This document shows, one piece after another, positions 7,077-16,672 of a stretch of 64,000 nt of DNA. The stretch covers positions 1 to 64,000 of the forward strand of contig CAKQXY010000002.1 in the NCBI GenBank assembly GCA_934292725.1. Direction: 5' to 3'. Under the pieces are notes generated by a model. That model was given only the letters and a program-made list of their open reading frames with translations, was not told the DNA's origin and made no database searches. Numbering within the stretch: the first letter of the stretch is position 1; each line of letters starts with the position of its first letter. Both the position numbers and the translations under genes were made by a program. The stretch comes from an uncultured Lachnospiraceae bacterium. GTDB taxonomy: Bacteria > Bacillota > Clostridia > Lachnospirales > Lachnospiraceae.

Positions 7077-8651
7077 TTATCGGTCTGAATACTGCATCAC
7101 GCGATTGTAATCATATCCTCGATCTGAGTGGAAGGTTCTCGGTTTTACTTCAAAATAGGCGACACCATTTTCTTTGATATTTAGTTCAATCGAAATGTGT
7201 GATTGTTGTGACGTTTGCTGTAATTGTTGTGATTCTGGCATCGCTACAGGTACCATACGCTCGGTGCGAATCTGTGGACGTGCTGTCTGCTTCAAAAGAT
7301 CAATCTGATCTTTTGTCGGATTGGCTGGCTCTCCGATATCATGCCATACCTTTAATGGATTACAGGTTTCTTCATCGACTGTCTGCGTCAGAAATAGATA
7401 TGCATCCGTGGAGGCTGACTGCGTGGTTGGTATCGTCAGATTTAAACAAAGATCTTTTCCAGAACGATTCCTCGTCGCATTCCATGCAATTCCCCTGTAA
7501 GAACCATCTTCATATTTCATCACAACACAAGTTTCATCCTTGTAGACACAGATACCTTTCTTCTCTTTTAACTTTTTAAAGAAAGCAAATGTCCAGAAAG
7601 TTGGCTTTGGAATACAGCCGTTTGCGACAAGGCCAAAACCGCCATGAAATGGAGTAAACGGTACACCAAACTCTTCAAATACATCACCAAACGTCCAGTA
7701 TGAATATGATTCGTTATCATCACCAAGGCGCGAAAGCTGATGCGCAATGTATGCTGCATTTTGATTTGTATCGTGAATTGGGCAGTTTGGCACATATGAA
7801 GTGTTAAACTCCGTAATGTGAATTGGCAGTCCCTTAAAGCGAGGGAAACTGTCAATAATCTCTCTTGTCGTATGAAGATTGGCAAAGCCCTCCTCTGGAT
7901 CCATCAGCTCAATATAGCTGTAATGTCCTTGTGTCTTTGGTGGCTCGGAGGTATAGTGATGTCTTGTTACAAAATCTACGGCAAGATCATTTGTTTCACA
8001 ATATTCCATAAAGGAACGGATCCACACTTCATCGGTTCCTCCGCACACAGCTGGTCCGCCAACTAAAAATCTGTTGTCTAACTTTTTTATTGCATCAAAT
8101 GTTGTATGAAACAGTTTGAAATACTCAGGCATATCTGCATTTTCCCAGAATCCTGGCAGATTTGGCTCATTCCATACTTCAATTGGCCAAGTAACAACTT
8201 CATCGGTGGTATAGCGCTCGCAAAGATGAGACAAAAGCGCCGTTACCATATCAGTCCATTTCTTATAGCTTGCTGGCGGTGTTGTGTTTCCCTTCCAGTA
8301 AAAGATAGTCTGCGTTCCTGATGCCATTTTCTGCGGCATAAAGCCAAGCTCCAAAAATGGACGCAGACCAAGCGAGATATAACTGTCCATCACACGGTCA
8401 AGATATGTAAAATTATACTCTGACTCACCTTCTGGCGTTTCCTGATAAATACCTATATCATCACAAAATAGTCCATGACCGCGAATATGCGAAAAGCCAA
8501 TCTCCTTTTGTACAAGTGCCAGCTGATCCTGATATTCTTTTGTCAGTGCAAGCCCCATGCGCCCAGTTCCAATACAGAAATCTACCTGATTACGGAATAC
8601 ATATTCTTTGTTTTCTTCAATTTGAATGGTTTTTTGAATCACTTCATTCAT
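7077..8651 (-). CDS. GH39 family beta-xylosidase
   Basis: The 524-residue product has no signal peptide. It shows the clan GH-A pattern of glycoside hydrolase family 39: acid/base glutamate in EVWNEPN (Glu about 162) and nucleophile glutamate in HITEFNTSY (Glu about 281), on a TIM-barrel that starts around residue 25. The segments GFSHIRGHGLFCDD and FLELGFMP are typical of bacterial GH39 beta-xylosidases. A C-terminal beta-sandwich follows to about residue 520. The likely reaction is removal of xylose from the non-reducing end of xylo-oligosaccharides in the cytoplasm. Some GH39 members are alpha-L-iduronidases or act on other beta-glycosides, so the exact substrate is inferred from neighbours. 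It is the last gene of the operon; its start overlaps the GH2 gene by 8 bp and has AGGAGG 8-9 nt upstream. Confidence 0.85.
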   Translation of the reverse strand: MNEVIQKTIQIEENKEYVFRNQVDFCIGTGRMGLALTKEYQDQLALVQKEIGFSHIRGHGLFCDDIGIYQETPEGESEYNFTYLDRVMDSYISLGLRPFLELGFMPQKMASGTQTIFYWKGNTTPPASYKKWTDMVTALLSHLCERYTTDEVVTWPIEVWNEPNLPGFWENADMPEYFKLFHTTFDAIKKLDNRFLVGGPAVCGGTDEVWIRSFMEYCETNDLAVDFVTRHHYTSEPPKTQGHYSYIELMDPEEGFANLHTTREIIDSFPRFKGLPIHITEFNTSYVPNCPIHDTNQNAAYIAHQLSRLGDDNESYSYWTFGDVFEEFGVPFTPFHGGFGLVANGCIPKPTFWTFAFFKKLKEKKGICVYKDETCVVMKYEDGSYRGIAWNATRNRSGKDLCLNLTIPTTQSASTDAYLFLTQTVDEETCNPLKVWHDIGEPANPTKDQIDLLKQTARPQIRTERMVPVAMPESQQLQQTSQQSHISIELNIKENGVAYFEVKPRTFHSDRGYDYNRVMQYSDR

Positions 8652-11250
8652 TCTCTTCTCCTCCTGTCCAAAGATGGATTTGCGCTACAGGCAGTTTGGT
8701 TTGATTCCAGTCAATTCTAAAATAGCGAGTAAAGTAGATTCCCTCTGCCTGATAGCACTCTTTGCAATCGTTTCCTTTCTGATTTTCTTTTTTCCTTTTT
8801 AATATAACCTTCTCCCACTCTAAATCTGAGCGAAGTTCTGCCACAATTGTCTCTGGCAAGTTCTTTTTTGATTTTTCCAGTGCATCTGACTCATCTTCAA
8901 AGCTAACCTCTAACTGATTGATCCGTCTGACACCTTCAAGGTCAACCATAACCCAATGCGTCTGTTCTGACAAATGCTTTGATGAATCTGACATTTTTGG
9001 CATCCAACTACCTTCTTCCTCTGCTGTCACAAAATAAGGCTCATGCCCGATCTCAAAGCTATCAGCAAATACTGGATGCCTCGTTGCCTCATCGTACCTT
9101 TCTTTTGGCTTTGGCTCTCCTACTGTATACGGCGGTGGAAGCATCAGATTTAACATCGTGTTCTTGGGTTTTGGCTCTCCATCTGCAAAAATACAAATCT
9201 TTGCAGATTTTACACCATCTGCTGTTGCACAAATCACATTTTCACCGCCATACCAGCTTCGAAATTCGATTGCAGCAAGTCCATCCAACATGTTTTTCTT
9301 TTCTGGTGAGAACGTGATCGTCTTTCCAGTTGGGAAAATGCCATCTCCTTTTTCTACTGTGAATGTCAGCTCGATTTCATTTGAAATTGGATTTCCTTCT
9401 TGATCCAAAAGTTCTGCACAAATCCATGCATCCTCCTGTCCGTTTGCACGAAATCTATTAACATCACTGCTCAGACGGATCTGATAAGGAGTGCCTTCTT
9501 TCTTTGGTTTTGGTGCCCTTTTTCCAGCCAAATGCTCTCGGTACCAGTACCAACAGGCAAGTGGCAAACGATAATAATCGATCATTCCCATTGAACCCAT
9601 GCCATCAAAAATACTTCCATGATGAAAGCCACACCACAAAATCTTTCCGCTTCGCCACGGATAGTCAATCTCAGTTCCATCGGTGAATCGCGGCTCAAAT
9701 TTTCCTGGGCGCGTCTCTATGCTACTTCCATATTCAGAAACCAAACTCGGAAATCCTGGATCATGGTACAATGCTGCTCCATCCCCATTGTAGCCTGCCA
9801 GATCTCCTAGCACGTCAAATCCATCTCTCTGCGCACCGCCCACTGCTGCTGGTCTCGATGGATCAAGCTCATGAGAACGCTCTACCATTTTTCGAATCAG
9901 CTCTTTTGCCTTATCCTTTACCGGTGCATCGGTAAAGAAAACTTCGTTGCACATGCTCCAGCAGATAATAGATGGGTGACTGCGCTGAGACCGGATCATC
10001 TCCTCTAGCTGATCCAGGCAGCTTTTTTCAAAGTCCTTTTGATCTTCCTCTTTCGGAGGATAGGCGCTTGATACCCAAAAGCCATCTCTTTTGTCACCAC
10101 CAGTTCCCCAAAAACACATCTCAGACCAAAATAGTATTCCCTCCTCATCACAAACCTGTGCAAAATATGGATGATGTGGATAATGAGAACCGCGAATTGT
10201 GTTCATGCCACACTCTTTTATCATACGAATATCTCTTCGAATACCGGCACGCGTAACAGCATCGGCCCATCCAGCGTGATCCTGATGCACATTGGCTCCT
10301 AAAATGGCAAAATGCTCTCCATTTAAGAAAAATCCATTGTCTTTGTCAAATTGCACTGTTCGAATGCCAAATTTTGTTTGCACACAGTCAACTAAAATTC
10401 CATTATAGCTCACACGGCTGACTACTGTATACAATTTAGGCGAATTCGGTGACCACGGTTGTATACCTGACAACGAAATTTGCTGAGTAATTGTCTTCGA
10501 ATTCAGACTTGAAGTACTGTTACGATCCTTCTTTTCAGAATCAATCTCTCCTTCCGTTTTCATATTGATTCGTGAGATTTCTTTTGCCAGCACAGTTTCT
10601 CCATCCAAAATGCAAGTTTCAAGAAAAAGTGGTTCTTGCATCTGGGATAGCCCATTGTTTTGATATTCTCCAATATCAGGGCGCTGATCAAATACCTGTG
10701 TATCAATTTTTACAGTTGCTTTCCATCCATTCGGATCTTCATTTTCTCTTTCAAGCTTCGTTGTCTGTACAAATACCCCGTATTCGTCAATACCGCAAAA
10801 TTCTGTTAAAATCAGCTGCACATCACGGTAAATACCGCCATTAAATTGGTGCTCTCCTGCACGCGGAGCAAGCCTTGCATCCCACAGATTGTCCACGCTG
10901 ACAATCAAATGATTTTTTCCTGGACGAGCCACATTTGTAAGTTCTACCAAAAACGGTGTGTAACCACCTCTATGCTCCCCAACCTTTTCTCCATTTAAAT
11001 AAACACGCGCTTTTTGAAAAACACCTAAAAATTCCAATCGAAGTCTTTTTTTACAGTCTTCCTCCGCCAATGAAATCCAGGTTGAGTAAGTTCCATATCC
11101 CACATAGAATTCTTTTTCCATAAAATATGGAATGCCAAATGAATGTGGAATTCCAATGTCCTGCCAGCTTGCAATCTCTTTACTTGTGGCAGTTACCTGA
11201 TCTCCATAAGTAAATTTCCAATTGTTATTTAATAAACGACTCTCTCTCAT
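8644..11250 (-). CDS. GH2 family glycosidase (beta-galactosidase-like)
   Basis: The 868-residue product has the modular plan of family GH2. There is an N-terminal sugar-binding jelly roll (about 1-160), an immunoglobulin-like domain (about 170-310) and a TIM barrel with acid/base Glu about 436 in WSMCNE and nucleophile Glu about 506 in LVSEYGS. A further sandwich follows, with a C-terminal discoidin-like region (about 720-865) containing HWVMVDLEGVRRINQLEVSF. There is no signal peptide. GH2 enzymes include beta-galactosidases, beta-glucuronidases, beta-mannosidases and alpha-L-arabinosidases; nothing seen fixes the substrate. In this operon, with GH43, GH39 and GH95, removal of a galactosyl or arabinosyl branch from xylan fragments is plausible. 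The start overlaps the GH43 stop as ATGA. Confidence 0.85.
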   Translation of the reverse strand: MRESRLLNNNWKFTYGDQVTATSKEIASWQDIGIPHSFGIPYFMEKEFYVGYGTYSTWISLAEEDCKKRLRLEFLGVFQKARVYLNGEKVGEHRGGYTPFLVELTNVARPGKNHLIVSVDNLWDARLAPRAGEHQFNGGIYRDVQLILTEFCGIDEYGVFVQTTKLERENEDPNGWKATVKIDTQVFDQRPDIGEYQNNGLSQMQEPLFLETCILDGETVLAKEISRINMKTEGEIDSEKKDRNSTSSLNSKTITQQISLSGIQPWSPNSPKLYTVVSRVSYNGILVDCVQTKFGIRTVQFDKDNGFFLNGEHFAILGANVHQDHAGWADAVTRAGIRRDIRMIKECGMNTIRGSHYPHHPYFAQVCDEEGILFWSEMCFWGTGGDKRDGFWVSSAYPPKEEDQKDFEKSCLDQLEEMIRSQRSHPSIICWSMCNEVFFTDAPVKDKAKELIRKMVERSHELDPSRPAAVGGAQRDGFDVLGDLAGYNGDGAALYHDPGFPSLVSEYGSSIETRPGKFEPRFTDGTEIDYPWRSGKILWCGFHHGSIFDGMGSMGMIDYYRLPLACWYWYREHLAGKRAPKPKKEGTPYQIRLSSDVNRFRANGQEDAWICAELLDQEGNPISNEIELTFTVEKGDGIFPTGKTITFSPEKKNMLDGLAAIEFRSWYGGENVICATADGVKSAKICIFADGEPKPKNTMLNLMLPPPYTVGEPKPKERYDEATRHPVFADSFEIGHEPYFVTAEEEGSWMPKMSDSSKHLSEQTHWVMVDLEGVRRINQLEVSFEDESDALEKSKKNLPETIVAELRSDLEWEKVILKRKKENQKGNDCKECYQAEGIYFTRYFRIDWNQTKLPVAQIHLWTGGEENE

Positions 11251-12809
11251 CCTTCCTCCTTCGGTTCAAAAAATTGGAATTTAGAAAAGTCTACAAATCC
11301 TCCAGTCTGCTTGGTCGAATAGTAAAACAGTCCAAAACGACATCCAGTAAACAAATCCATCTTAAAATACATTGGCTGGTCAATGCCAAGTTTCTGCCAA
11401 CCTTCTCGATTTTTATAGAAAAAGGATGCCAGATCTTTCTTGTCAGTAAAATCAGCCTCTGCGCGAAGACAAACTGATGTATCGCTTATTGGAACCCTCT
11501 GATATTCAATGCCTGGATTTTCATATTCAAACTGTCCAAACACACTGGTGTCCTTCGCCGGACGCCCTATCATGATTAAATAATACTGGTCTTTTTCTTT
11601 TTTTACTCCGATAAAACCGTAGTTTCCAATAAATGTACTAATTCCTGCCACATCGCCATCTTTCATCTGTGAGAAATCAACTGTTACCTCTGCTGCACAT
11701 TTGGGTCCAACCGTGCGCTGGGTTAGCGTATTATATGCTTGAAATAAAGTTGGGGAAATCTTCTTTGAATGTAGCCGAAGATGCCCTGGATTTTCTGTAA
11801 CTGACCAAGCCGTATCAATTGATTGGTGATTCCATTCCCAAAAGCATTTCAAATGGACCTCGCCTTTTTCATCTGGTAGATAGGAAAAATCATCACTTCC
11901 ATTGATCTTTTCATAGTGATAGCCTGTATCTGGTACTTGAACTTCTTTTAGAACTTTTCCTTTTTCTCCAATTACAGGAAAATCCCGTTCAAACTGCATC
12001 GGAATTAACACAGGAGCTCGCCCTAACGCACCTCGATCCTGAAACATAAATGCATACCAATCTCCATTCGGCGTATCAATCATACCTCCCTGCGCTACGC
12101 CAAGGCCATGGTAGCCGCAATCATCGTCAATAACGCAGCCTCCGATAAATTCTCCTGTAAGAGAATCTGACACGAAGCAGTCCTCAGTTTTTTTCTTTCC
12201 TTTTTCCATATGACAGGTAAAAATATAGTATTTTCCATTCCTTTTATACATATGAGAACCCTCGTAGCCAAGATCGGCATCTTCTCTATCCTGTACCACG
12301 ATTCGTTTTAAGCCATTTTCCTTTGGTCCCGACAAATCTTCATTTAACTGAGTTAAAAAAAGTGTTTTTTGTCCATGCACAATATAAACTTGATCGTCGT
12401 CATCAAAGAATAAGCCACTGTCATAATACCAACCCTCAATTGTTCGATGTTCCCACGGTCCTTTTGGATCACTCGCTGTTAACAGATGAGACTTATGAGT
12501 GTCGTTCGCAGTAAATACAATATAATAGGTACCTTTATAGTATCGAAATGTAGGTGCCCACATGCCTTCACCATAAATATTTTGGTTTCCTTCCATATAA
12601 TAGCGTGGCGTATTGTCAAGTTCTTGATAGGCATGTGACAGAATTTCCCATCTTACCAGATCATAGGAACGCAAGATCACACAACCCGGCATAAAATGCA
12701 TCGTTGTGCTGGCCATATAGTAGGTGTCTCCAACTCGTATAATATCTGGATCTGGAAAATCAGAATCAATAATGGGATTTTTTGCTGTTATCTTTTTTTT
12801 CATTTCCAT
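11247..12809 (-). CDS. GH43 family beta-xylosidase/alpha-L-arabinofuranosidase
   Basis: The 520-residue cytoplasmic protein matches two-domain GH43 xylosidases. The five-blade propeller begins with DFPDPDIIR (catalytic base Asp about 20), has the modulating Asp about 130 in YYDSGLFFDDDD, and the general acid Glu about 183 in YEGSHMYKR. A C-terminal lectin-like sandwich (about residues 320-515), as in the XynB3-type beta-xylosidases, shapes the active site. The reaction is inverting hydrolysis of beta-xylosyl or alpha-L-arabinofuranosyl units from short oligosaccharides. Two possible starts (codons 1 and 3) are close together and cannot be separated. It follows the GH95 gene by 33 bp and is translationally coupled to the GH2 gene, so all act together. 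Confidence 0.88.
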   Translation of the reverse strand: MEMKKKITAKNPIIDSDFPDPDIIRVGDTYYMASTTMHFMPGCVILRSYDLVRWEILSHAYQELDNTPRYYMEGNQNIYGEGMWAPTFRYYKGTYYIVFTANDTHKSHLLTASDPKGPWEHRTIEGWYYDSGLFFDDDDQVYIVHGQKTLFLTQLNEDLSGPKENGLKRIVVQDREDADLGYEGSHMYKRNGKYYIFTCHMEKGKKKTEDCFVSDSLTGEFIGGCVIDDDCGYHGLGVAQGGMIDTPNGDWYAFMFQDRGALGRAPVLIPMQFERDFPVIGEKGKVLKEVQVPDTGYHYEKINGSDDFSYLPDEKGEVHLKCFWEWNHQSIDTAWSVTENPGHLRLHSKKISPTLFQAYNTLTQRTVGPKCAAEVTVDFSQMKDGDVAGISTFIGNYGFIGVKKEKDQYYLIMIGRPAKDTSVFGQFEYENPGIEYQRVPISDTSVCLRAEADFTDKKDLASFFYKNREGWQKLGIDQPMYFKMDLFTGCRFGLFYYSTKQTGGFVDFSKFQFFEPKEEG

Positions 12810-12842
12810 TTTCTTTTTCTTCTTCCTTTTTCAAATATATTC

Positions 12843-15185
12843 TTACTTTTTCTGCTCAAGCTGCCCATTTACTTGAATGCTTTTTCCTTTTTCAATGTAA
12901 ATCAAATTCTTCTTTTTCCCATAAACAAGTGTTCCATTGTATTCACTGTCTGCATAGATTGCAAATTCAACCAATTTTCCATCCTTCCATGCCAAATCAA
13001 CCGAAGCATTTCCTACTACACGAAGTCCTTTCACGCTTCCGTCTGCCCACTGCCTTGGCAATGATGGAAGCAAAATGATCTCGTTTTCTCCGCTTTGAAC
13101 AAGCATCTGCGCAATCGCTGCTGTCACACCAAAATTTCCATCAATCTGGAACGGTGGATGACGATCAAACAGATTTGGATACGTCGAGTTTGTAAGCATC
13201 AGGCGAATGTTTTCTGCTGCACTCTCTGCATCTCGAAGCTTTGCATAAAAATTAATGATCCATGCACGGCTCCATCCGGTATGACCACCACCATGCGACA
13301 GACGCGTTTTTAGTGTTTTCTTTGCAGCCTCTGCAAGCTCTGGTGTCTGATCGACACTGATCTGATCCGATGGGTACAGCGCATACAAATGAGACATATG
13401 GCGATGCCCCAGCTCTTTTTCCTCATATTCCTCCATCCACTCCATGATTCGTCCAGTTGAATCAATGCGAATCGGTGGAATCTTTTTTAAAGCTTCCTCA
13501 ATCTGACCTTGAAGAAGTGATACATTGGTCACGCTTGGAATTACACAGGTATTTATCTTTTCTTTCAAGATTTTAGCTGCCTCGCAACATTCTGTAAATA
13601 GATCACGAAGAATTTCCATATCCATAGCAGAACCGATGCATACACAGCCACTCTCTCCATTTGGCATAATATAAGTATTTTCCGGCGATGAAGATGGATT
13701 CGTGACAAGATATCCGTTCTTTTCTTCCATATAATCTAAGAAAAATAGAGCTGCCTCTGCCATAATAGGATACGCTTTGAGTAAAAAATCCTGATCTTTT
13801 GTATACGCATAGTGAGTCCAAAGATGGGTGCTAAGCCATGCAGCGCCCATCACCCAAAATGTGGACGACATGCAATTATCCTGCGGTGCGCAGTCTGCAT
13901 ATATATCGGTATTATGATGAGCCACAAAACCTCTGCAGCCATACATTTCCCTTGCCACCTTTCGTCCATGAATTCTCATTCTCTCTAGATGATCAAATAG
14001 TGGCTGATGGCACTCAGCAAGAGCACAGATTTCAGCTGGCCAATAGTTCATCTCTGTATTGATATTGATCGTATATTTGCTGTCCCAAGCTGGGCAAAGT
14101 TCTTTGTTCCAGATTCCTTGAAGATTCGCTGGAAGTGTACCTGGTCTGCTACATGAAATCAATAGATATCGACCATAATCAAACAAAAGCTTTGAAAGGC
14201 CAATGTCCTCACAGCCGTCTTTTACTCGCAAAAGTCGCTCATCTGTTGCAAGTGCTTCTATGCTGTTCTCTTCTTTTAATTGAAGTGACACACGATTATA
14301 TAGAGACTGGTAATCCTGAATATGTGCCAATAATACTTTTTCATAGTCTTTTTCCATTACCAGATCCAAATGAGCAATTAACTTTTCCACCAATTTTTGC
14401 TGTGGATCTGCCCATTCTTTCACTTCTGCCTCTGAGTAATGGAAAGTACTGTCCGCGCCAAAATATAAAATCACTTCATCTGCCTTCTCTACAAGCAAAC
14501 TTTGTCCAATTGTTTTCACGCTTCCACCAACTACTTTTGCCCGAAGACACATTGCAAATTCAGGTGCCTCTTTTCCAAGATTTCCACTTAGAAAAATTGT
14601 ATAATCATCACATTTTCCAATTGAATCAAAATATTTATCACGGTCCAATTTTGCGACAAAGCTTAGTTGACCATTGCTTGCCTTCATATGAACAATCATG
14701 CAGTCATCTGGATGTGAGATAAAGTAAGTGCTCTCAATCTTAATCGTTTTGCCTTCGGATTTTTCGCAATCATACTGCACATGGCACACGGCTTTTGACA
14801 AATCAAGCTCTCTATAGTAAGTTGTATTTATAGCAGAATCTGCATCCTTTTCTATCTTTTCCTCCGGCAAATCCATCTCAATCGAGATTTCACCAAGCGT
14901 CTGATACATTCGTTCGCCATATGGGCATCCAGTCATTGCAAGACTCATAAGTTTCTGTGCCTTTTGAATCTGACCATTTCGAATGTATTCTCGGATTTTA
15001 GGCAAATTTTCCTTGGCATCTGGATTGATTCGTTCCCGTCTTTTTCCATACCAAATACTCTCCTCATTAACCTGAATCTGTTCTTTTTGGATCTGACCAA
15101 ATACCATTGCGCCAAGTCGTCCGTTGCCAAGTGGTAGCGCTTCTTCCCACTCATCTGCTGGCTTTTGATACCATAATTTTTCCAT
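12843..15185 (-). CDS. GH95 family alpha-L-fucosidase/alpha-L-galactosidase
   Basis: Using the ATG at 15183-15185, which has AAAGGAGAGAGG just upstream, the product has 780 residues; a TTG seven codons earlier is not favoured. Family GH95 is clear from EEALPLGNGRLGAMVFG near the N-terminus (beta domain), then TININTEMNYWPAE, which carries the asparagines that activate water. GRIMEW, which should hold the general acid glutamate, is followed by GHRHMSHLYALYP, and a late FQIDGNFGVTAAIAQML carries the conserved aspartate. GH95 enzymes invert alpha-1,2-L-fucosides, and some prefer alpha-L-galactosides as found in complex arabinoxylan. There is no secretion signal. It is first in the operon, preceded by the promoter at 15300-15327. 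The xylan-directed neighbours favour an alpha-L-galactosidase or xyloglucan fucosidase role, by inference. Confidence 0.85.
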   Translation of the reverse strand: MEKLWYQKPADEWEEALPLGNGRLGAMVFGQIQKEQIQVNEESIWYGKRRERINPDAKENLPKIREYIRNGQIQKAQKLMSLAMTGCPYGERMYQTLGEISIEMDLPEEKIEKDADSAINTTYYRELDLSKAVCHVQYDCEKSEGKTIKIESTYFISHPDDCMIVHMKASNGQLSFVAKLDRDKYFDSIGKCDDYTIFLSGNLGKEAPEFAMCLRAKVVGGSVKTIGQSLLVEKADEVILYFGADSTFHYSEAEVKEWADPQQKLVEKLIAHLDLVMEKDYEKVLLAHIQDYQSLYNRVSLQLKEENSIEALATDERLLRVKDGCEDIGLSKLLFDYGRYLLISCSRPGTLPANLQGIWNKELCPAWDSKYTININTEMNYWPAEICALAECHQPLFDHLERMRIHGRKVAREMYGCRGFVAHHNTDIYADCAPQDNCMSSTFWVMGAAWLSTHLWTHYAYTKDQDFLLKAYPIMAEAALFFLDYMEEKNGYLVTNPSSSPENTYIMPNGESGCVCIGSAMDMEILRDLFTECCEAAKILKEKINTCVIPSVTNVSLLQGQIEEALKKIPPIRIDSTGRIMEWMEEYEEKELGHRHMSHLYALYPSDQISVDQTPELAEAAKKTLKTRLSHGGGHTGWSRAWIINFYAKLRDAESAAENIRLMLTNSTYPNLFDRHPPFQIDGNFGVTAAIAQMLVQSGENEIILLPSLPRQWADGSVKGLRVVGNASVDLAWKDGKLVEFAIYADSEYNGTLVYGKKKNLIYIEKGKSIQVNGQLEQKK

Positions 15186-15238
15186 GTTCCTCTCTCCTTT
15201 TTGCAAATTTTGTTGCCGTTTCCTATCCTATTTAGAGA

Positions 15239-15264
15239 CTGGGGTCAGGCAGAACTGACCCCAG
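15239..15264. repeat. Small palindromic repeat in the GH95 leader
   Basis: CTGGGGTCAG (15239-15248) and CTGACCCCAG (15255-15264) form a perfect 10-bp stem around GCAGAA. It lies in the leader of the GH95 operon, about 30 nt downstream of the predicted transcription start. A degraded copy lies at 7047-7069 at the other end of the operon. The GGGGTCAG core resembles REP-like palindromes mobilised by RAYT transposases in other bacteria, but no such gene is in the window. Confidence 0.65.
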
Positions 15265-15299
15265 ACCCCGAAAGCACACGATTTAAACTTCTACAGATG

Positions 15300-15327
15300 A
15301 TTATAGCGCATTTTTTTGCAATGTCAC
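15300..15327 (-). promoter_or_regulatory. Promoter of the GH95-GH43-GH2-GH39 operon
   Basis: On the minus strand GTGACA (complement of 15322-15327), a 16-bp spacer and TATAAT (complement of 15300-15305) sit about 115 bp before the GH95 start. No terminator is visible between the GH8 gene and this promoter, so read-through from GH8 is also possible. Confidence 0.6.
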
Positions 15328-15382
15328 TGCATTTTTGCGACAAATTTATAGATTAGTTGTCATACTATCACAGTCCAATAGA

Positions 15383-16585
15383 TTACCAAATTCGATACTT
15401 TCCGGCCAACGCTAAAAATGCAAACATATACAGACAATTGTCATAGTAGCGACGTTTTCCAGTACGAAGTGGAGTCTCCCAAAATGTTTTAATCCACCAG
15501 AGAGCTAACCTTTCCTCATCTGATTCACAAATTGACCTATCCTCCAAGAAATTTCCTGCCAACTGCTGCAAATCTAAGTCTAATGGCTTCTTTAATACCG
15601 CCAAACTGCCCTCTGCCGTTGTTGCAAGCAGGCCAACTGGATGAAGTGCCTTTTGATCAAGTACTGTTCCGTCTACCTCATATGTCATATATGGATTTTC
15701 TTTATTTACCACGCCAAGTGTATACTGTAAACGAGAAACCGCCTGTGTCTGACCTACATCTGTCTGAAACCATGCATAGTCAAGTCCGATATTCGCTGCT
15801 GTGCGATAGGCATCACTGTAAAACCAGTCGTGGCGCCCCCATTCAAATACCTTTGTTACAGGTGAGCCATCAAACTCTGCATACTCTGGAGACATACCTG
15901 TTTTTGGGTGACTTGATTTCTTCATAAATTCACGGCTGACTTTCGCAGCTTCTGCCCAAAACGGACGATCTTCCTCGTATGCCCACTTTGCAAACAACTC
16001 ATAAAAATGAGGCAAATGATACGATGGATCAGTAAATGGTGATCCTGGCACAAACAAAATCTGCTTATTTTCACGATTCCACATGGGCTCTCCTGGTCTG
16101 CCATTTTCTCCTTTATGAATGCAGGCGCGAAGCAGCTCTTTTGCTTCTTTTTCATATGCAAAAATACCTTCTCCATCCCCCCAACGGTGTGATGCAAAAA
16201 ACAAAGCCATGGCAAAATATTCCTCACCGTCTGGAGCCGGGCCATAAGAATTTTTCGTGCCATCTGTCTGGCATGACCAAGCAAAATAGCCCTCATTTTC
16301 GCCTTCTTCCATATACATATAAGTCTTTGCCCACTTCCAGATTCGGTCAAATTCCTCTTTCATATCTAGCTGCACACAAAGCATCATTCCATAAGACATG
16401 CCCTCCGTGCGCGCATCGTTATTTCCTGTGTCTTCAATATACGCCATATCATCCCCTACAGGAAAATACAGCCGTTCTTTTTCATCATAAAAAAATGTAG
16501 AAATCAGTTGTGACAGGCGTTCTTCTACCTGCGCATCGCTGATTCCAATCTCTTTCCAAATATTTCGATAAATTCGCTCTTCCAT
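15383..16585 (-). CDS. GH8 reducing-end xylose-releasing exo-oligoxylanase (Rex)
   Basis: The ATG at 16583-16585 with AGGAGG 8 nt upstream gives 400 residues. A reading 29 codons longer would overlap the divergent regulator gene and is rejected. The (alpha/alpha)6 GH8 fold is indicated by ARTEGMSYGM (general acid Glu about 61) and PAPDGEEYFAMAL (Asp about 119). These are the forms seen in Rex enzymes (EC 3.2.1.156) rather than in secreted GH8 cellulases or xylanases. Rex removes single xylose units from the reducing end of xylo-oligosaccharides inside the cell and so complements GH39 and GH43, which work from the other end. There is no signal peptide. It is transcribed divergently from an AraC-type regulator that probably controls it, and it may read into the GH95 operon. 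Confidence 0.88.
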   Translation of the reverse strand: MEERIYRNIWKEIGISDAQVEERLSQLISTFFYDEKERLYFPVGDDMAYIEDTGNNDARTEGMSYGMMLCVQLDMKEEFDRIWKWAKTYMYMEEGENEGYFAWSCQTDGTKNSYGPAPDGEEYFAMALFFASHRWGDGEGIFAYEKEAKELLRACIHKGENGRPGEPMWNRENKQILFVPGSPFTDPSYHLPHFYELFAKWAYEEDRPFWAEAAKVSREFMKKSSHPKTGMSPEYAEFDGSPVTKVFEWGRHDWFYSDAYRTAANIGLDYAWFQTDVGQTQAVSRLQYTLGVVNKENPYMTYEVDGTVLDQKALHPVGLLATTAEGSLAVLKKPLDLDLQQLAGNFLEDRSICESDEERLALWWIKTFWETPLRTGKRRYYDNCLYMFAFLALAGKYRIW

Positions 16586-16624
16586 GTTTTTTTCCTCCTG
16601 ATCTTTTCTTTTCGCCGTTTTCTG

Positions 16625-16633
16625 TGCTATACT
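16625..16633 (+). promoter_or_regulatory. Extended -10 promoter element of the AraC regulator
   Basis: TGCTATACT (TG-n-TATACT) lies 40 bp before the regulator start codon. The -35 region (TTTCTT near 16605) is poor, as is common with extended -10 promoters. The 87-bp divergent gap must also hold the GH8 promoter; TATAGT can be read there on the minus strand. Confidence 0.45.
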
Positions 16634-16672
16634 ATAAAAAGTCTTTATTTTCGCCCTGAAAGGAGCTGCCAT

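Noticed and set aside
14135..14722. 195-codon plus-strand frame inside the GH95 gene
   Set aside because: It is antisense to conserved GH95 coding sequence and has no ribosome site.
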